From the NCBI GenBank assembly GCA_039519185.1, contig CM076847.1, positions 88,012,360 to 88,076,359 on the forward strand: a DNA stretch of 64,000 bases, written 5' to 3'. Each line of letters starts with the position of its first letter. Within the stretch, counting starts at the first letter, position 1. Of the stretch, positions 12,552-23,058 are shown one piece after another. This stretch comes from Astragalus membranaceus (lineage: Eukaryota > Streptophyta > Magnoliopsida > Fabales > Fabaceae). The notes beneath the pieces were generated by a model that saw only the letters and a program-made list of their open reading frames with translations, did not search any database and was not told the origin of the DNA. A program made the translations under genes and the position numbers.

Positions 12552-12590
12552 TTACCCATAATATACGTAGTGTGTAATACACCGGAGGAA

Positions 12591-13606
12591 AATGTCATCA
12601 AGTCTACCTTTATCTATGAACATTTGACATGTCTCTCTCTATTTCACATTTTTCAATGTTTCTTAATTCCACATCTCTCTCTTCCATCTTTCAATCTCTT
12701 TCCCCTCACTTTCTATCTCATAAAAATCATAACTTTTTTGAATCTCTCTATTATTCTTATTCTATTATCTATTTGAGAATTCAATGGAGTATTGAATTTA
12801 CAAAATTAGACACTTTCTATGTTTGGCATCAATCTTTTTTGACAATAAAAGTGAAACTAACTTATGTATATCTTCTTTTAAAACCAGTATTTTCTTCTAT
12901 CAAAATTAATAACATATATAATATTTTTTCACCCAGGGAATAAAATCTTAATTGAGCTTACCCCACCCACCCTCTAGATCAGGGTTGGGAGGAGCGAGGT
13001 TCAGAGGTTGTACCCTTGTTAATCTCAACATTTAATAGAGAAAAGATTGATAATAATATATAATTCTAATAGTGACAGTGACTATATATATTATGATACT
13101 ATTAGACGAGTTTATCTCATGTGATTTATATAACTCCATAATTCGACTAGTACATATCGCGGTAGTAACTAAATACACCTCTAGCTTTAATCGAATACAA
13201 AAATACATCTCAAAGGGTGTCAATTTATGTAATTCGGAAATATATGTCACGGCAGAGAATATATATTGGCAACTTTAAGGTTGAGTGCGAGTAGTTTGAT
13301 TTAAAAGGATAGATTCAATTAATAACCAAATTTGATTCCGACAATGAAACAAAAAGGAGTTGGACTTTGCATATCTCTCGGCCAAGTTCAATATTAGACA
13401 AAGCTTTTTTCCCTAACATTAGCAGATTGTTGGGTTCAAGAGACTCTAAATAGAAAAAATAGGGAGGAGGGAAACATAATTTTCAAGATTTTTTCCAATT
13501 TTTGGGAAAAGCAAAAAGTGAGGAGGAATGAAAATTTGTAGGTGGGACCGTCACAAATTTGGTGCCCTCTAATTTGGAAGGAAAAGTGATTTGGCCATTC
13601 ATTTTT
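12591..13606. other. Intergenic sequence without a supported gene
   Basis: The region is CT-rich (12630-12730) and then AT-rich. Open frames such as 12629-12943 have low-complexity Ser/Leu/Phe composition and no recognisable domain. Frames on opposite strands around 13032-13278 overlap in a partly self-complementary segment. Confidence 0.5.
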
Positions 13607-13680
13607 GCATTTTTTTTTATCGTGTGCACTATCTACGAGTGGGATCAGAGTCCAGTTATCGCTCGAACCAATCTTTGTTG
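13607..13680 (-). mobile_element. SINE fragment
   Basis: On the minus strand, a segment beginning TTGGTTCGAGCGATAACTG resembles the 5' part of the SINE at 30428-30600 and ends in an A run (T run 13610-13619 on plus). The middle and box B are absent. It is a partial copy, or chance similarity over about 35 bp. Confidence 0.4.
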
Positions 13681-13825
13681 GTATTTTTTTTTTTATAATA
13701 TTCTCATGTATTTTAAAATATATACACATATCAACTTTCTATATAATAAAAATATACGCTAGCAAAATGACATTTTTAGTCTATCTATATAATAAAAACA
13801 TACGCTAGCAAAATGACATTTTTAG

Positions 13826-14117
13826 ACATTCTACTAGACCGCCACATGTCCAATTTTTTTGACATTTTAGACATTTCGCACAAAAAAACAAAATGCTACA
13901 GTATTTCGCAGCTTTTTAAAAAAACATTTACCTGCCACTCTCACACGCGTCACCCGCGTGCAAACTGACGCGCGTACATTCTACTAGGCCGCCACACGTC
14001 CAATTTTTTATTCATTTCGCACAAAAAGATAAAATGCTACAGTATTCCGCAGTTTTTTTAAAAAAAAAAATTTACCTGCCGCTCTGACACGCGTCAGCTG
14101 CGTGCAGACTGACGCGT
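13826..14117. repeat. 150-bp tandem duplication inside the Helitron
   Basis: Unit 1 starts at 13826 and unit 2 at 13976. Both run from ACATTCTACTAG to a GC-rich end rich in ACGCGTCA and CTGACGCG. The copies have diverged by substitutions and small indels. Confidence 0.8.
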
Positions 14118-14898
14118 TGACGCGTGTAAGATTCTGTTTTTTTTTAAATTCGTTTTTTTAATTAAAAAATTAATTTTTTTTATAAGCTGTTTTTTTAAAC
14201 TACTTTTTATATAAAAAAAATTTCCGTAAAAAAAATTAATTTAACTAATATTTTTTAAATTGTTTTTTATTAAAATTCATTTTCTTTATAAAAACTGATT
14301 TTCTTTTCATTTAATTTAATTAATATTTTATAAATTGTTTTTTTATAAAACTTCATTTTTTTTATAAAAACTGATTTTCTTTTCATTTTTTTATAAAACT
14401 TTTAAAAATAACAGTTTTTTTAAAAAAAAAATCCTTTTTTTTAAAACCACTTTTCTTCTGAATTTTTTTTAACTAACTTTTTTTCCTTTTTTTAAATGAC
14501 TTTTTTCCATTTTTTTACCTTAATTTCTTTTTTCAATTCTTTTTAAAAAAAAATATTTTTTTTTTCAGTTTTTTACTAAAAAAATATATTTTTTCATTAC
14601 AAAAAATTACCAAATAACTATTTTATAATTACTAAAAAGTAGTAAAATGCCAATGGGAGTGTCAATGCGAGTGGCAACGAGAGTGCCAACGGGAGAACCT
14701 ACTTTTTTTAAACTTTTTCCAACACAACTATTTAAAAAAAAATTTATTCATTTTTATAATTTACTCAAACTACTAAAATTACTAAAATTAATTAAAATGG
14801 GTAAAATCAATTAATTTTATCATAAAAAATAAAATCAATCAATTTAATCACTACAAAAAATTACCAATAACTATTTTATAATTACTAAAAAGGAGTAA

Positions 14899-15063
14899 AA
14901 TGCCAACGGTAGTGCAAACAGGAGTGGCAACGAGAGCGCCAACGGGAGTGGCAACGAGAGCGGGAGTGCCAACATGAGTGCCAACGTGAGTGGCAACGAT
15001 CGTGCCAACGGTAGTGCCAACAGGAGGACCAACGAGGATGCAAACGGGAGGGCCAACGTGGAT
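14899..15063. repeat. 12-bp minisatellite (GTGCCAACGGGA-type)
   Basis: About 13 imperfect units of consensus GTGCCAACGGGA run through the block; a shorter block lies at 14640-14700. Because the unit is a multiple of three, several overlapping minus-strand frames stay open across it (for example 14851-15093), giving Val-Gly-Thr/Pro-type repeats. I regard these frames as artefacts. Confidence 0.85.
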
Positions 15064-15321
15064 GCATATTTTACCTCTAATGTCCAAATACATTATTATG
15101 GATCAATGTAATTTTGATTGTCAACGGGGATGCATATTCCACTTTGAATTTCAAATCATACCTTTTGGACATTGTTCACAACTTATCAATATCTTCCAAA
15201 TTACTATTATGACTTCATGACAATACACTGACTATACAGTATCACTCGTGCGTATGCACGGGTAAAAAACTAGTTCCATGAATATATAAATATAAATATT
15301 ATATATAACTTAAATGTATTC

Positions 15322-15325
<4 letters not shown>

Positions 15326-15375
<50 letters not shown>

Positions 15376-15426
15376 ATTATATATAGAGTTTAATTTTTCT
15401 ACACATATTGTGTATGTAAATTAAAT

Positions 15427-15459
<33 letters not shown>
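15326..15459. repeat. (TA)n microsatellites
   Basis: There are two TA runs, 15326-15371 and 15430-15459, in otherwise AT-rich sequence following the Helitron. Confidence 0.9.
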
Positions 15460-15463
<4 letters not shown>

Positions 15464-15662
15464 ATTAAATAAATCTATTAAATATATATATATACATTTG
15501 TAATAATATATACATAAATATCTCCGTATTATGTATAGAGATATTTTTGTTATTTAGAAAATATATCTCGTTATTTCATTTCCTTTTCTATTCAATTTCG
15601 CCCGAACTAAACAACTAGAAACCATACTTTCTTGTCTTGCAGCGCTGCGCTATTCCGTTTAA

Positions 15663-17035
15663 TTTTTTTTGGGCATTTCAGTGGAAGTCAATCCTAGAAG
15701 AAGATACACTTGGGTCCCGATTATTAATAAAGTGAAAAAGAGGCTTTAACCGTGGAGTGGGCGTTGTATGTCTATTGAGGGTAGAGTGACTCTCATTAAC
15801 TCTGTCCTGAATAGTATTCCGCTCTATATGTTCTCTTTCTTTAAGACCCCCAAAATTGTTATCCAAGAGCTTGTTAAGATTTAGAGGGATTTCCTATGGG
15901 TGTGATGAATTTGAAAGTTTTCAATTTGACTCTTATGAGCAAGTGGAGGTGGAGATGCATAAATGACAATAGCGCTAGTTGGTGGCCGCTTCTCTCACAC
16001 CGGTACAAAGATTTGAGGAATTCCTTCTCGGGGGTTCTCTCGTCTAGAGGAGGCACTAAGGACTCGTTATAGTGGAGGAATTTATTATCATTGGAAGACG
16101 GCCAACCCTCGTGTCAAGGAGCCTTTGTTCAGCACTAAGGCCAGTGTTGGGGAAGGGGAATTTGATTTCCTTTTGGCTGCACAAGTGGGTCAGTAATGAG
16201 ACTCTTAAGGACTTACTCCCTAGTATTTTTGAAGTGGCAAAGCTAAAACATAACAGCATTATGGGGCACGAGTATTGGTCTGACAACACTTGCTGCTGAA
16301 AGCTCGATTGGTGTCGCGAGTTGTCTGATGAAAAGAGGGAATATCTGGATTTGCTTTTGGTCACTTTACATATGTTTGATTCTGATGATTCAGAGCAAGA
16401 TCGTTGGCAGTGGAGGCTTGAAAAGTTCAATTATTTCTCTGTTAAATCTTGTTATGTTCTTTTATTGAGTTTGATGCAGCATGATAGGTTAGACAGTGAC
16501 ACCCAAAGTGCCTTTCTATTCCCACTAGGGTGGGGGTTTTGGGTTAGAGATTGTTGTTGGGGAAGCTCCCCACTCGCGATGTTCTTATTTCTAAGGGCAT
16601 TATCAAGGATCCTCATGGGTCGTGTTGTCCCCTCTGTTTTGAGTAGTATGAGTCTACTTCCCATTTATTTTTTATATGCAGGTGTTCTCGGTCAGTTTGG
16701 CTTGATATCCAGAATTGGTTGGGCATTGTGGTTAACGATAATCTTGTCTGTGTAACTCATTTTCGAGCTCATGGCCTACGGCTGAAGTCCAAAGAAGACT
16801 CGTAGATTGAAGTATTTGTTTTGGATCACTGTCACGTGTTGTATTTGACTTCAGCGGAACCATATCCTTTTCAGAGATCAAGTATTCAATTCACAGTTGG
16901 TTGTTAACCATGTTAAGTCCATAACATGGAGTTGAATCATCAACATAGAATGTTGCAATTCTGCTTTTACGATCTCTGATTGTTGGGAAAATCTTCTTAT
17001 ATGCTTGAACTCGTTGTAATTGGCTTTTCGCCTCG
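15663..17035 (+). pseudogene. LINE (L1-type) ORF2 C-terminal half, decayed
   Basis: Translating in changing frames recovers the end of a plant L1 reverse transcriptase. From about 15770 there is GRVTLINSVLNSIPLYMFSF, followed by a WWR-like linker. At about 16330-16480 comes W-x-W...FSVKSCY, and at about 16620-16720 the zf-RVT region with CPLCF...ESTSHLFFICRCS. Several frameshifts and stops interrupt it. The element is 5'-truncated. It is split after 17040 by the Athila-like element, and its final codons and poly(A) resume at 24568. The LINE would have supplied RT and endonuclease for its own and SINE mobility. Confidence 0.8.
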
Positions 17036-17040
17036 CTCTT
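17036..17040. repeat. Left TSD of the Athila-like element (CTCTT)
   Basis: CTCTT here and at 24563-24567 is the 5-bp target duplication. Removing the element rejoins the LINE reading across the site. Confidence 0.9.
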
Positions 17041-18578
17041 TGATGACTCTATTTTATATAGAGTTATTTATGCATCTAAACATAACAAATTGCTTGAAAT
17101 CAAGTGTAATATGTGTTAAATATAGTAATATGAATAAAATAACAACATTTATGGTTTCAAGATGAATGTCGTTCATAATTTAGCACTTTGTATATATATT
17201 GGTATGTTTGATGTGTTTGTTCAGTGCACCTGCAGTTGATAAACCTGCACCAGGAAAACAACAGTGCATCTGCACTAAATACATTTACAACAGGGCAACT
17301 GCACTAAGGTGCATCTGCACCATCCTGCACTAAAGACAGATTACCCAACATTGGAAGCACCTCAATCCATACCAATGCATAAACACCTCAATGGCATCAT
17401 GCTTAGTCACAAGTCACATGGAGGCACATGCCAACTTGCAAAAGGAGGTGCCGACAATAGAAGACCATCATGAAGGGTCATTCATAAAGGACACGTGGCC
17501 TTCCACGATTGGACCTCTCTTTGAGGTTGAGTGTTGGACTCAATTTCCTTCATCAAAGTTCTGAAAAGTAACCATGCTTAAACCTCCTTAGGTTAACTTG
17601 ATCCCCAAGCAAACCCTCACTTGAAGGAAACCTCCAAGGCTATATAAAGGCTTCCACTTCTCACTTGAAAAATAAAGAATTTAATCCATTATCATCTCCT
17701 CTCTTGTATTTTATTTCACTTCATAGTTTTAAGTTAGTTGTTAGTTTGTAAGAAGGTAAGGAAGGAATTGACGACTGGGCAAACTTATGCAAGAGTTCTT
17801 CAATCGGTGTAATCTCTACCCTATTGGTATCTCTTGTACTTTCTATTATATCAACATGTTTTATTCCATTTATCTTTGCCTTGCAATGCATATTATGAGC
17901 TAAACCTCTTTGGTTGAGATGTTCTAACTTTATAATGAGCTTTTGAGTAAGTTATTGTGCTTTTAAGTGTCGTATGCATTTTGGTTCTTGTGTTACACTA
18001 CATCCATCTTATTTTAAGATTGATCGCTTAAAATAAGTAGAGTTGTATTCACAGACATGGTTTATAACTAGAAATCAAGAACTAATAAGGGTGAGTGTTT
18101 TAATGAAAGCTTTGTTAACTTGTTTAATGAAGAAAACTTTGTTAAAACCATGTTAAGTCCTAAACATAGGATAAAATAGTCCTTAGGGTGATACAGTGGG
18201 TACTTTAAAGGCAGAAGTGAACTTGTTTAGCAAGCCTAGACATAGGAAGCTTGTAACGAAACTCTGAAGAAAGTAGCTAAAAGGCATATACTGATGCAGC
18301 TGCACTCAATGCATCTGCACCACATAAAAGCACAAAACTCTCAAAAGTGATTTATTTAGTGAAGACATCTCAACTATCATTCTCAACTGATTTCCTCCAT
18401 ATTTTCTTGCATATTTACATTCTGTTTTCGTAAGCATCAATACCCAAAATTGTGAGTAGTGTTGCTGCACTAATTTATATCTTTTTAAACATACAAGAGT
18501 TAATCCAATCCCTGTGGGTTCGATCTTTTATACTACTCGTTTGTGACTGTGTATACTTGCACATATTTCCACACACCA
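17041..18578 (+). repeat. 5' LTR of the Athila-like element
   Basis: The 1538-bp copy matches 23059-24562 with scattered substitutions and small indels. The terminal TGATAACTC has become TGATGACTC, breaking one pair of the start hairpin. It contains a TATA-like TATATAAAGG at 17642-17651. Word copies lie at about 17223-17330 and 18293-18320. Confidence 0.9.
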
Positions 18579-18584
18579 AGTTTT

Positions 18585-18602
18585 TGGCGTCGTTGCAGGG
18601 GA
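18585..18602 (+). promoter_or_regulatory. Primer-binding site (Asp tRNA type)
   Basis: TGGCGTCGTTGCAGGGGA lies six bases after the LTR. It resembles the TGGCGCCGTTGCCGGGGA site of Athila elements, differing at two positions. Confidence 0.85.
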
Positions 18603-18696
18603 TTGCCATTAATTTTTGTTGTTTATATTTATAAATTAGTGTTTTATTACTCTGGTAGTTTGTTTCTTAGTGCAGGTGCACAGGATGCACTAGCTT

Positions 18697-20217
18697 ATGC
18701 ACAGGGCCAAATCACCAGAATTTGAATTAGATTCAGAGATAGAGAGAAGGTTTAGAAAGTTGCTTAGACTCCAGAAACAAAGACTTCATAGCTGCAGAAT
18801 CACAATGCCTCAACAAAGTGAAGAAGAGAGATCTAGGCCAAGTTCCATTAGAGGATCAGTTAGAGGTGGGTCAGGCTCACATCATGAACCTGAGGATGAT
18901 TACCGAAATCAATTCATCAACATGGGACCAATAGGTATGATTAATGATAGAAATAGACCCATGAGGGATTATGCTATGTTTAGTCATCAAAATATGCAAA
19001 CAAGTATAGCAAGACCTCATATTGATGCTGTGCATTTTGAATTTAAACCCATGATGTTCCAAATGTTACAAAAAATTGGTCAATTTGGTGGATTTCTTCA
19101 TGAGGATCACCATGAGCATTTAAAACAGTTTTTAGAAGTATGTAGTAACTTTATCATTCCTGGTGTTAGTGAAGATGCATTTAGACTTAAGCTATTTCCA
19201 TATTCTTTGAAAGATAAGGCTAAATATTGGTTGAATTCATTAGAGCCTAATTCTATTCATTCATGGAATGATATGGCTGAAAAGTTTTTAGCAAAATATT
19301 TTCCACCTATCAAAAATGCCAGAATGAAAAATGATATTACATCTTTTAGACAAAAAGAATTTGAATCATTGTTTGAAGCATGGGAAAGATGGAAAGAGCT
19401 TTTAAGAAAATGTCCACATCATGGTCTGCCTGTCATTATTCAAATGGAAACTTTTTATAATGGTTTAGAACCCCAAGCCAGAATAATGCTTGATGCATCA
19501 TCTGGGGGTGTGTTATTAAACTTGTCTTATAATGAAGCATGTGAATTGATTGATAGAATTGCAACAAATAGGTCTAGTTGGCCTACTGAGAGGGCGAGTG
19601 CCCAAAAGAAACCATCAGGGGTACATGAAATTAGTGAAGTATTAGCCATATCTGCTCAAGTAGCCTCTCTAGCAAACATGTTTAAAAACTTCACTTCAAC
19701 CAGTGCACCTGCACTTAGTGTAGCTGCACTAACAGAAAACACTGCAGCAACCATAGAACAAGCCCCTCCAAGTGATACAAGTTGTGTGTATTGTGGAGGA
19801 GGTCACTTGTATGAGGAATGTCCTGGCAACACTATCTCTGTGAATTTTGTAGGATACAATAGGAATAACAACCCATACTCTAACACCTATAACCTTGACT
19901 GGAGGAACCACCCAAATTTTAAATGGAACAATACTAGTGCACCTGCACAAAATGCAGCTGCACCAGTCACACCACCAGGATTTCAATCTCAGAACTACCA
20001 AAGACAACAACCACCTGCCAATGATAACTCCTTAGAAGCCTTGCTCAAATCCTTCATTAGTGAAACTAGAATAGCTAGGAAAGCACAAGACGCATCTATA
20101 AAAAATTTGAGAATCAAGTGGGACAATTGGCAACAACCCTGTATCAAAGACCAACAGGTACACTACCATCAAATACAGAAGCCACCACATCCCACAGGCC
20201 AGGTAAGGAACAGATGA
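18697..20217 (+). pseudogene. Athila-type gag, frameshifted at its C-terminus
   Basis: This is the structural Gag of the retrotransposon, expected to form cytoplasmic particles. Residues about 110-320 show the retrotransposon gag fold region (KLFPYSLKDKAKYWLNSL, WNDMAEKFLAKYFP). Residues about 363-376 are a zinc knuckle CVYCGGGHLYEEC, as in Athila. Alanine/proline linkers (SAPALSVAA, SAPAQNAAAP) are encoded by copies of the element's repeated word. Near 20110 one base appears to be lost, so the frame changes from the true C-terminus to an unrelated tail ending at 20217; the native continuation is in the frame starting at 20118. The first ATG used is the one 119 bp after the LTR. Confidence 0.88.
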
Positions 20218-21203
20218 AAGCCATTTCTCTTAGAAATGGGAAGGATCTTGCAGAACCATATGAGATTGAAGGTGAAGGTAAGGTAGAAACTGAAAAAAAA
20301 AATAAAAAAGAGAAAAATTTGCAAGATGCAAAAGCACTTGATGCACCTGCATCTAAAGAATTTCAAATGCCAAGGTTAGTTCCTGAATACCCTCCTCCTT
20401 ATCCTCAAAGATTAAAAAAGGTACATGAGGAGAAGCAATTCAGTAAGTTTCTTGAAATTTTAAAACAGTTACACATCAATGTTCCCTTAGTAGAAGCACT
20501 TCAACAAATGCCTAATTATGCTAAATTTATGAAAGATGTGCTTTCAAAAAGAAAAATATTACGGGATTTTGAAACAGTTGTTATGTCCAAAGAATGTAGT
20601 TTAATTTTGCAAAACAAAATACCAAGAAAATTGAAGGATCCTGGTAGTTTTACAATTCCATTTTCAATTGGAAAATTCTATACAGGTCGTGCATTGTGTG
20701 ATTTAGGTGCAAGCATCAACTTGATGCCTAAATCCATCTTTACACAACTAAGAATTGGAAATGCTAGGCCTACTACTGTAACACTTCAACTTGCAGACAG
20801 ATCAATAGCCTACCCAGAAGGGATTATTGAAGATATTTTGGTTAAGGTTGACAAATTTGTGTTTCCTGCAGATTTTGATGAAGATAAAGAAGTGTCAATT
20901 AACCTTGGAAGACCATTCTTAACAACTGGGAGAGCACTGATTGACGTGCAGAAGGGAGAACTAACCAAGAGAGTAAATGACCAAGAGATGAAATTCAATG
21001 TGATGAATGCTTTGAAGTATCCTGCAGAGGATAATGCAGAATGCTCAGCCATCATCTCTCTTGATCAAATAGTGCAGAAGCAGTCCCATAAGCAGTATGA
21101 TCATCTCACCAAAGCTCTTGCATCTGAAGCTCCTGCACTGCTAGCTGAAGACGTGGTAGAAAAGGAGAGTGTGGGAAGAAGAAATGAATCAGAGGAAGAA
21201 TGA
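20118..21203 (+). pseudogene. Athila-type protease region (Gag C-terminus plus retropepsin)
   Basis: The frame continues Gag (MGQLATTL is an internal Gag motif, not a real start) into a lysine-rich linker. It then encodes an aspartic protease domain, with ALCDLGASINLMP at about residue 192-204 (active-site D-L-G in place of D-S/T-G, as is usual for Athila), and LGRPFL downstream. The protease would cleave the polyprotein. The frame ends in TGA at 21201-21203, but the same frame stays open behind it to 21455. The link to Gag is lost through the apparent single-base deletion near 20110. Confidence 0.85.
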
Positions 21204-21455
21204 AGTGTTAAAGAAATTGAGCCTGAACCATACCCTAAAGAAGCACTCAACAAACAACCAACTCTCCCAACTCAATGCCCATCTCACAAAAATCCAACTC
21301 CACAAACTTTTGTGAAAGTGTATCCTACTGGGGAAGTGGAATTGTTTGATGAAGCCACTGGTTTCACATTCAAAATCAATGACAAAAGGGTGAAGCAGTA
21401 TTATGGAGCACATGTGGTGAGGGACAAAGGCACCACTCATTTCCAAAATCTCTAA
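21204..21455 (+). pseudogene. Remnant of the pol C-terminus (in-frame pol deletion)
   Basis: This stretch is in the same frame as the protease. It first reads a Pro/Glu-rich linker (EIEPEPYPKEALNKQPTLP), then FVKVYPTGEVELFDEATG and FKINDKRV, which match the extreme end of Athila Pol behind integrase. RT, RNase H and integrase are missing between the two parts. The deletion join keeps the frame. The stop is TAA at 21453-21455. Confidence 0.7.
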
Positions 21456-21501
21456 ATCAAGGAGATAGTCAGGCTGAAAGATTATTATTAATTATGTTCT
21501 T

Positions 21502-21669
21502 TTTTCAGTTTTATGTTTTGAAGTATTTTGTAGGAAAACAGAGGTGGATGGTTCAACTGCATCTAATGCAAATGCACCAAAAGCTAAGGAGCCCAAGAAG
21601 AAGAAGCAGAAGGTCAAACACATTCCTGTGAGATCAAGCTCAAGGCTCGAGAGTGGAGCCAAAAAGTAA
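21502..21669 (+). other. Short open frame with a basic, NLS-like tail
   Basis: From about 21532 the frame reads RKTEVDGSTASNANAPKAKE and then PKKKKQKVK, ending RLESGAKK with TAA at 21667-21669. It has no ATG, but a splice-acceptor-like TATTTTGTAG ends just before it, so it could be a 3' exon of the polyprotein. The codons for TASNANAP contain the element's repeated word. Function is unknown; this may be chance. Confidence 0.35.
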
Positions 21670-23058
21670 ACTTTAATGTTGTTCAATTATTTTGCATAAA
21701 GTACTTTGTTTAATATGTTTGGTTTGTCCCACATATACTAACCCCTCTCCCCATTTTTGAACAAAATTCCTTTTTGAACTCAACTTAGAGCAGTGAGGAC
21801 ACTGCTCAACTTTAAGTTGGGGGGAGCACTTTATTCTTGTGTGTGTTTAACTATAGTATGTGTGTTTGCTTTGATATATGTTTATGTTTATATGTGTTTG
21901 CTTTGATATATGTTTGTTTTTATATGGGTCTGCATATTTAAATATGTGTTATGATTTGATAGATTTGAAGCTTGATCAGCTTAAAAATCTTTTTCGCAAA
22001 CATAGACAAATGCACCTCTTTGAACTGATTTTTATTGATGAAAGATAGAAAAAAAGAAAAGAAGCCTTGTTTTCCTCAAATGACCAATTTTATTATTACT
22101 TTGACACCTTAAAAGCTGAGTTTTGAAAAGAACTTTGCTACTTAAAGAGCTATCTGATGCAAGAGGAATTTTGAGAAAGCCAAGGTCAAAGCTAAATTTT
22201 TACTAAAAATATAGAAGAGCATAAAGAATTAAGTTTGGGGGAGTTTCCATGAATACTAAGGCTGAGTATGAGAAACTTAGAGTAGTCAATACCATAGGTT
22301 ATCAAAAGATATTACAAAGTGTCAAATTGAATGTAAATAGCTATATTGGCCTGAATCATAAAAATGTACCCGTTCCAAAGTGCATGAGAAAAGAAAGAAA
22401 AATACAAAACAAAAAAAACAAAAAAAAGAAGAAGAAAAGAAAAGAAAAACAAAGAATAAAGTATGCATAAGGGGGTCAGTGAGGAGGGCAATATATGCTA
22501 CAAGTCTTGAAATGTAGTATCAAGTGCAGCTGCATTCAATGCATCTGCACCGTTACAAAAAGTTCAGTGCTTCTGCACTTCACAAAAATACCCAGTGCAC
22601 CTGCACCTATGAGCATCTGCACCAAAGAAAAAAACCACAAAAAATAAGAATAGTGCATTGACTCAACAGTTTTGAAACACTCAATCAAAGTCCTTTGTTG
22701 TGCTTAAAGCCCCCCAAGTCTTGAAGATGTTGTTAGTCTAGTCTAAATTTTGAAACACCTTTGCTTTGACCAAACGTGATCTAAATTTTTCCAAAGGCTC
22801 AGAGAAACTTTTTACTTAGTTTTGGAACTGATTGGATCTCAGTGAGGCACACACTCACACAAATGAGTTTTAATAACTTTGGATGTTTGGAAAATCAAAG
22901 GCACAAAGACAAAATTTTCAAAGAAAATGAAGTTCATAAAATGCAAGATCATTCTTTGAAAAGATATGAGCTGATCTGTTCTTCTTGATTATAAAAATCT
23001 TAATAGTATTTTTTTTTGTCATTACTTGAGAACAAACAATGGTTTAAGTTTGGGGGTG
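21670..23058 (+). other. 3' untranslated region with three PPT-like tracts
   Basis: This non-coding region lies before the 3' LTR. Tracts of the form AAGTTGGGGGGAG (about 21813), AAGTTTGGGGGAG (about 22231) and AAGTTTGGGGGTG (about 23046) occur; the last abuts the LTR and is the functional polypurine tract by position. A lysine-rich frame (22249-22470) is only an A-rich stretch. Word copies cluster at 22525-22625. Confidence 0.75.

Larger units (their letters stand above)
13784..15273 (+). mobile_element. Non-autonomous Helitron, 1.5 kb
   Basis: The 5' end is A|TCTATATAATAAAAACATAC at 13784, typical of plant Helitrons. The 3' end has a hairpin CGTGC (15247-15251) / GCACG (15256-15260), then CTAG at 15270-15273 and host T. 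A second, nearly identical 5' terminus starts 46 bp upstream at 13738. No Rep/helicase is encoded. Inside are a 150-bp direct duplication (from 13826 and 13976) and two minisatellite blocks, each preceded by a similar about 60-bp segment (14597-14655 and 14850-14908). Confidence 0.85.

Noticed and set aside
12629..12943. 104-residue plus frame
   Set aside because: CT-rich low-complexity origin, no recognisable domain, codon pattern unlike a gene.
14851..15093. Several overlapping minus-strand frames with regular Val/Gly/Thr/Pro, Leu/Ala or His/Arg/Trp repeats
   Set aside because: They arise from a 12-bp minisatellite, which stays open in all frames; no start context or domain supports a gene.
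22249..22470. 73-residue Lys-rich frame
   Set aside because: The basic tail is an A/AG-rich stretch in the Athila 3' UTR, without a domain.
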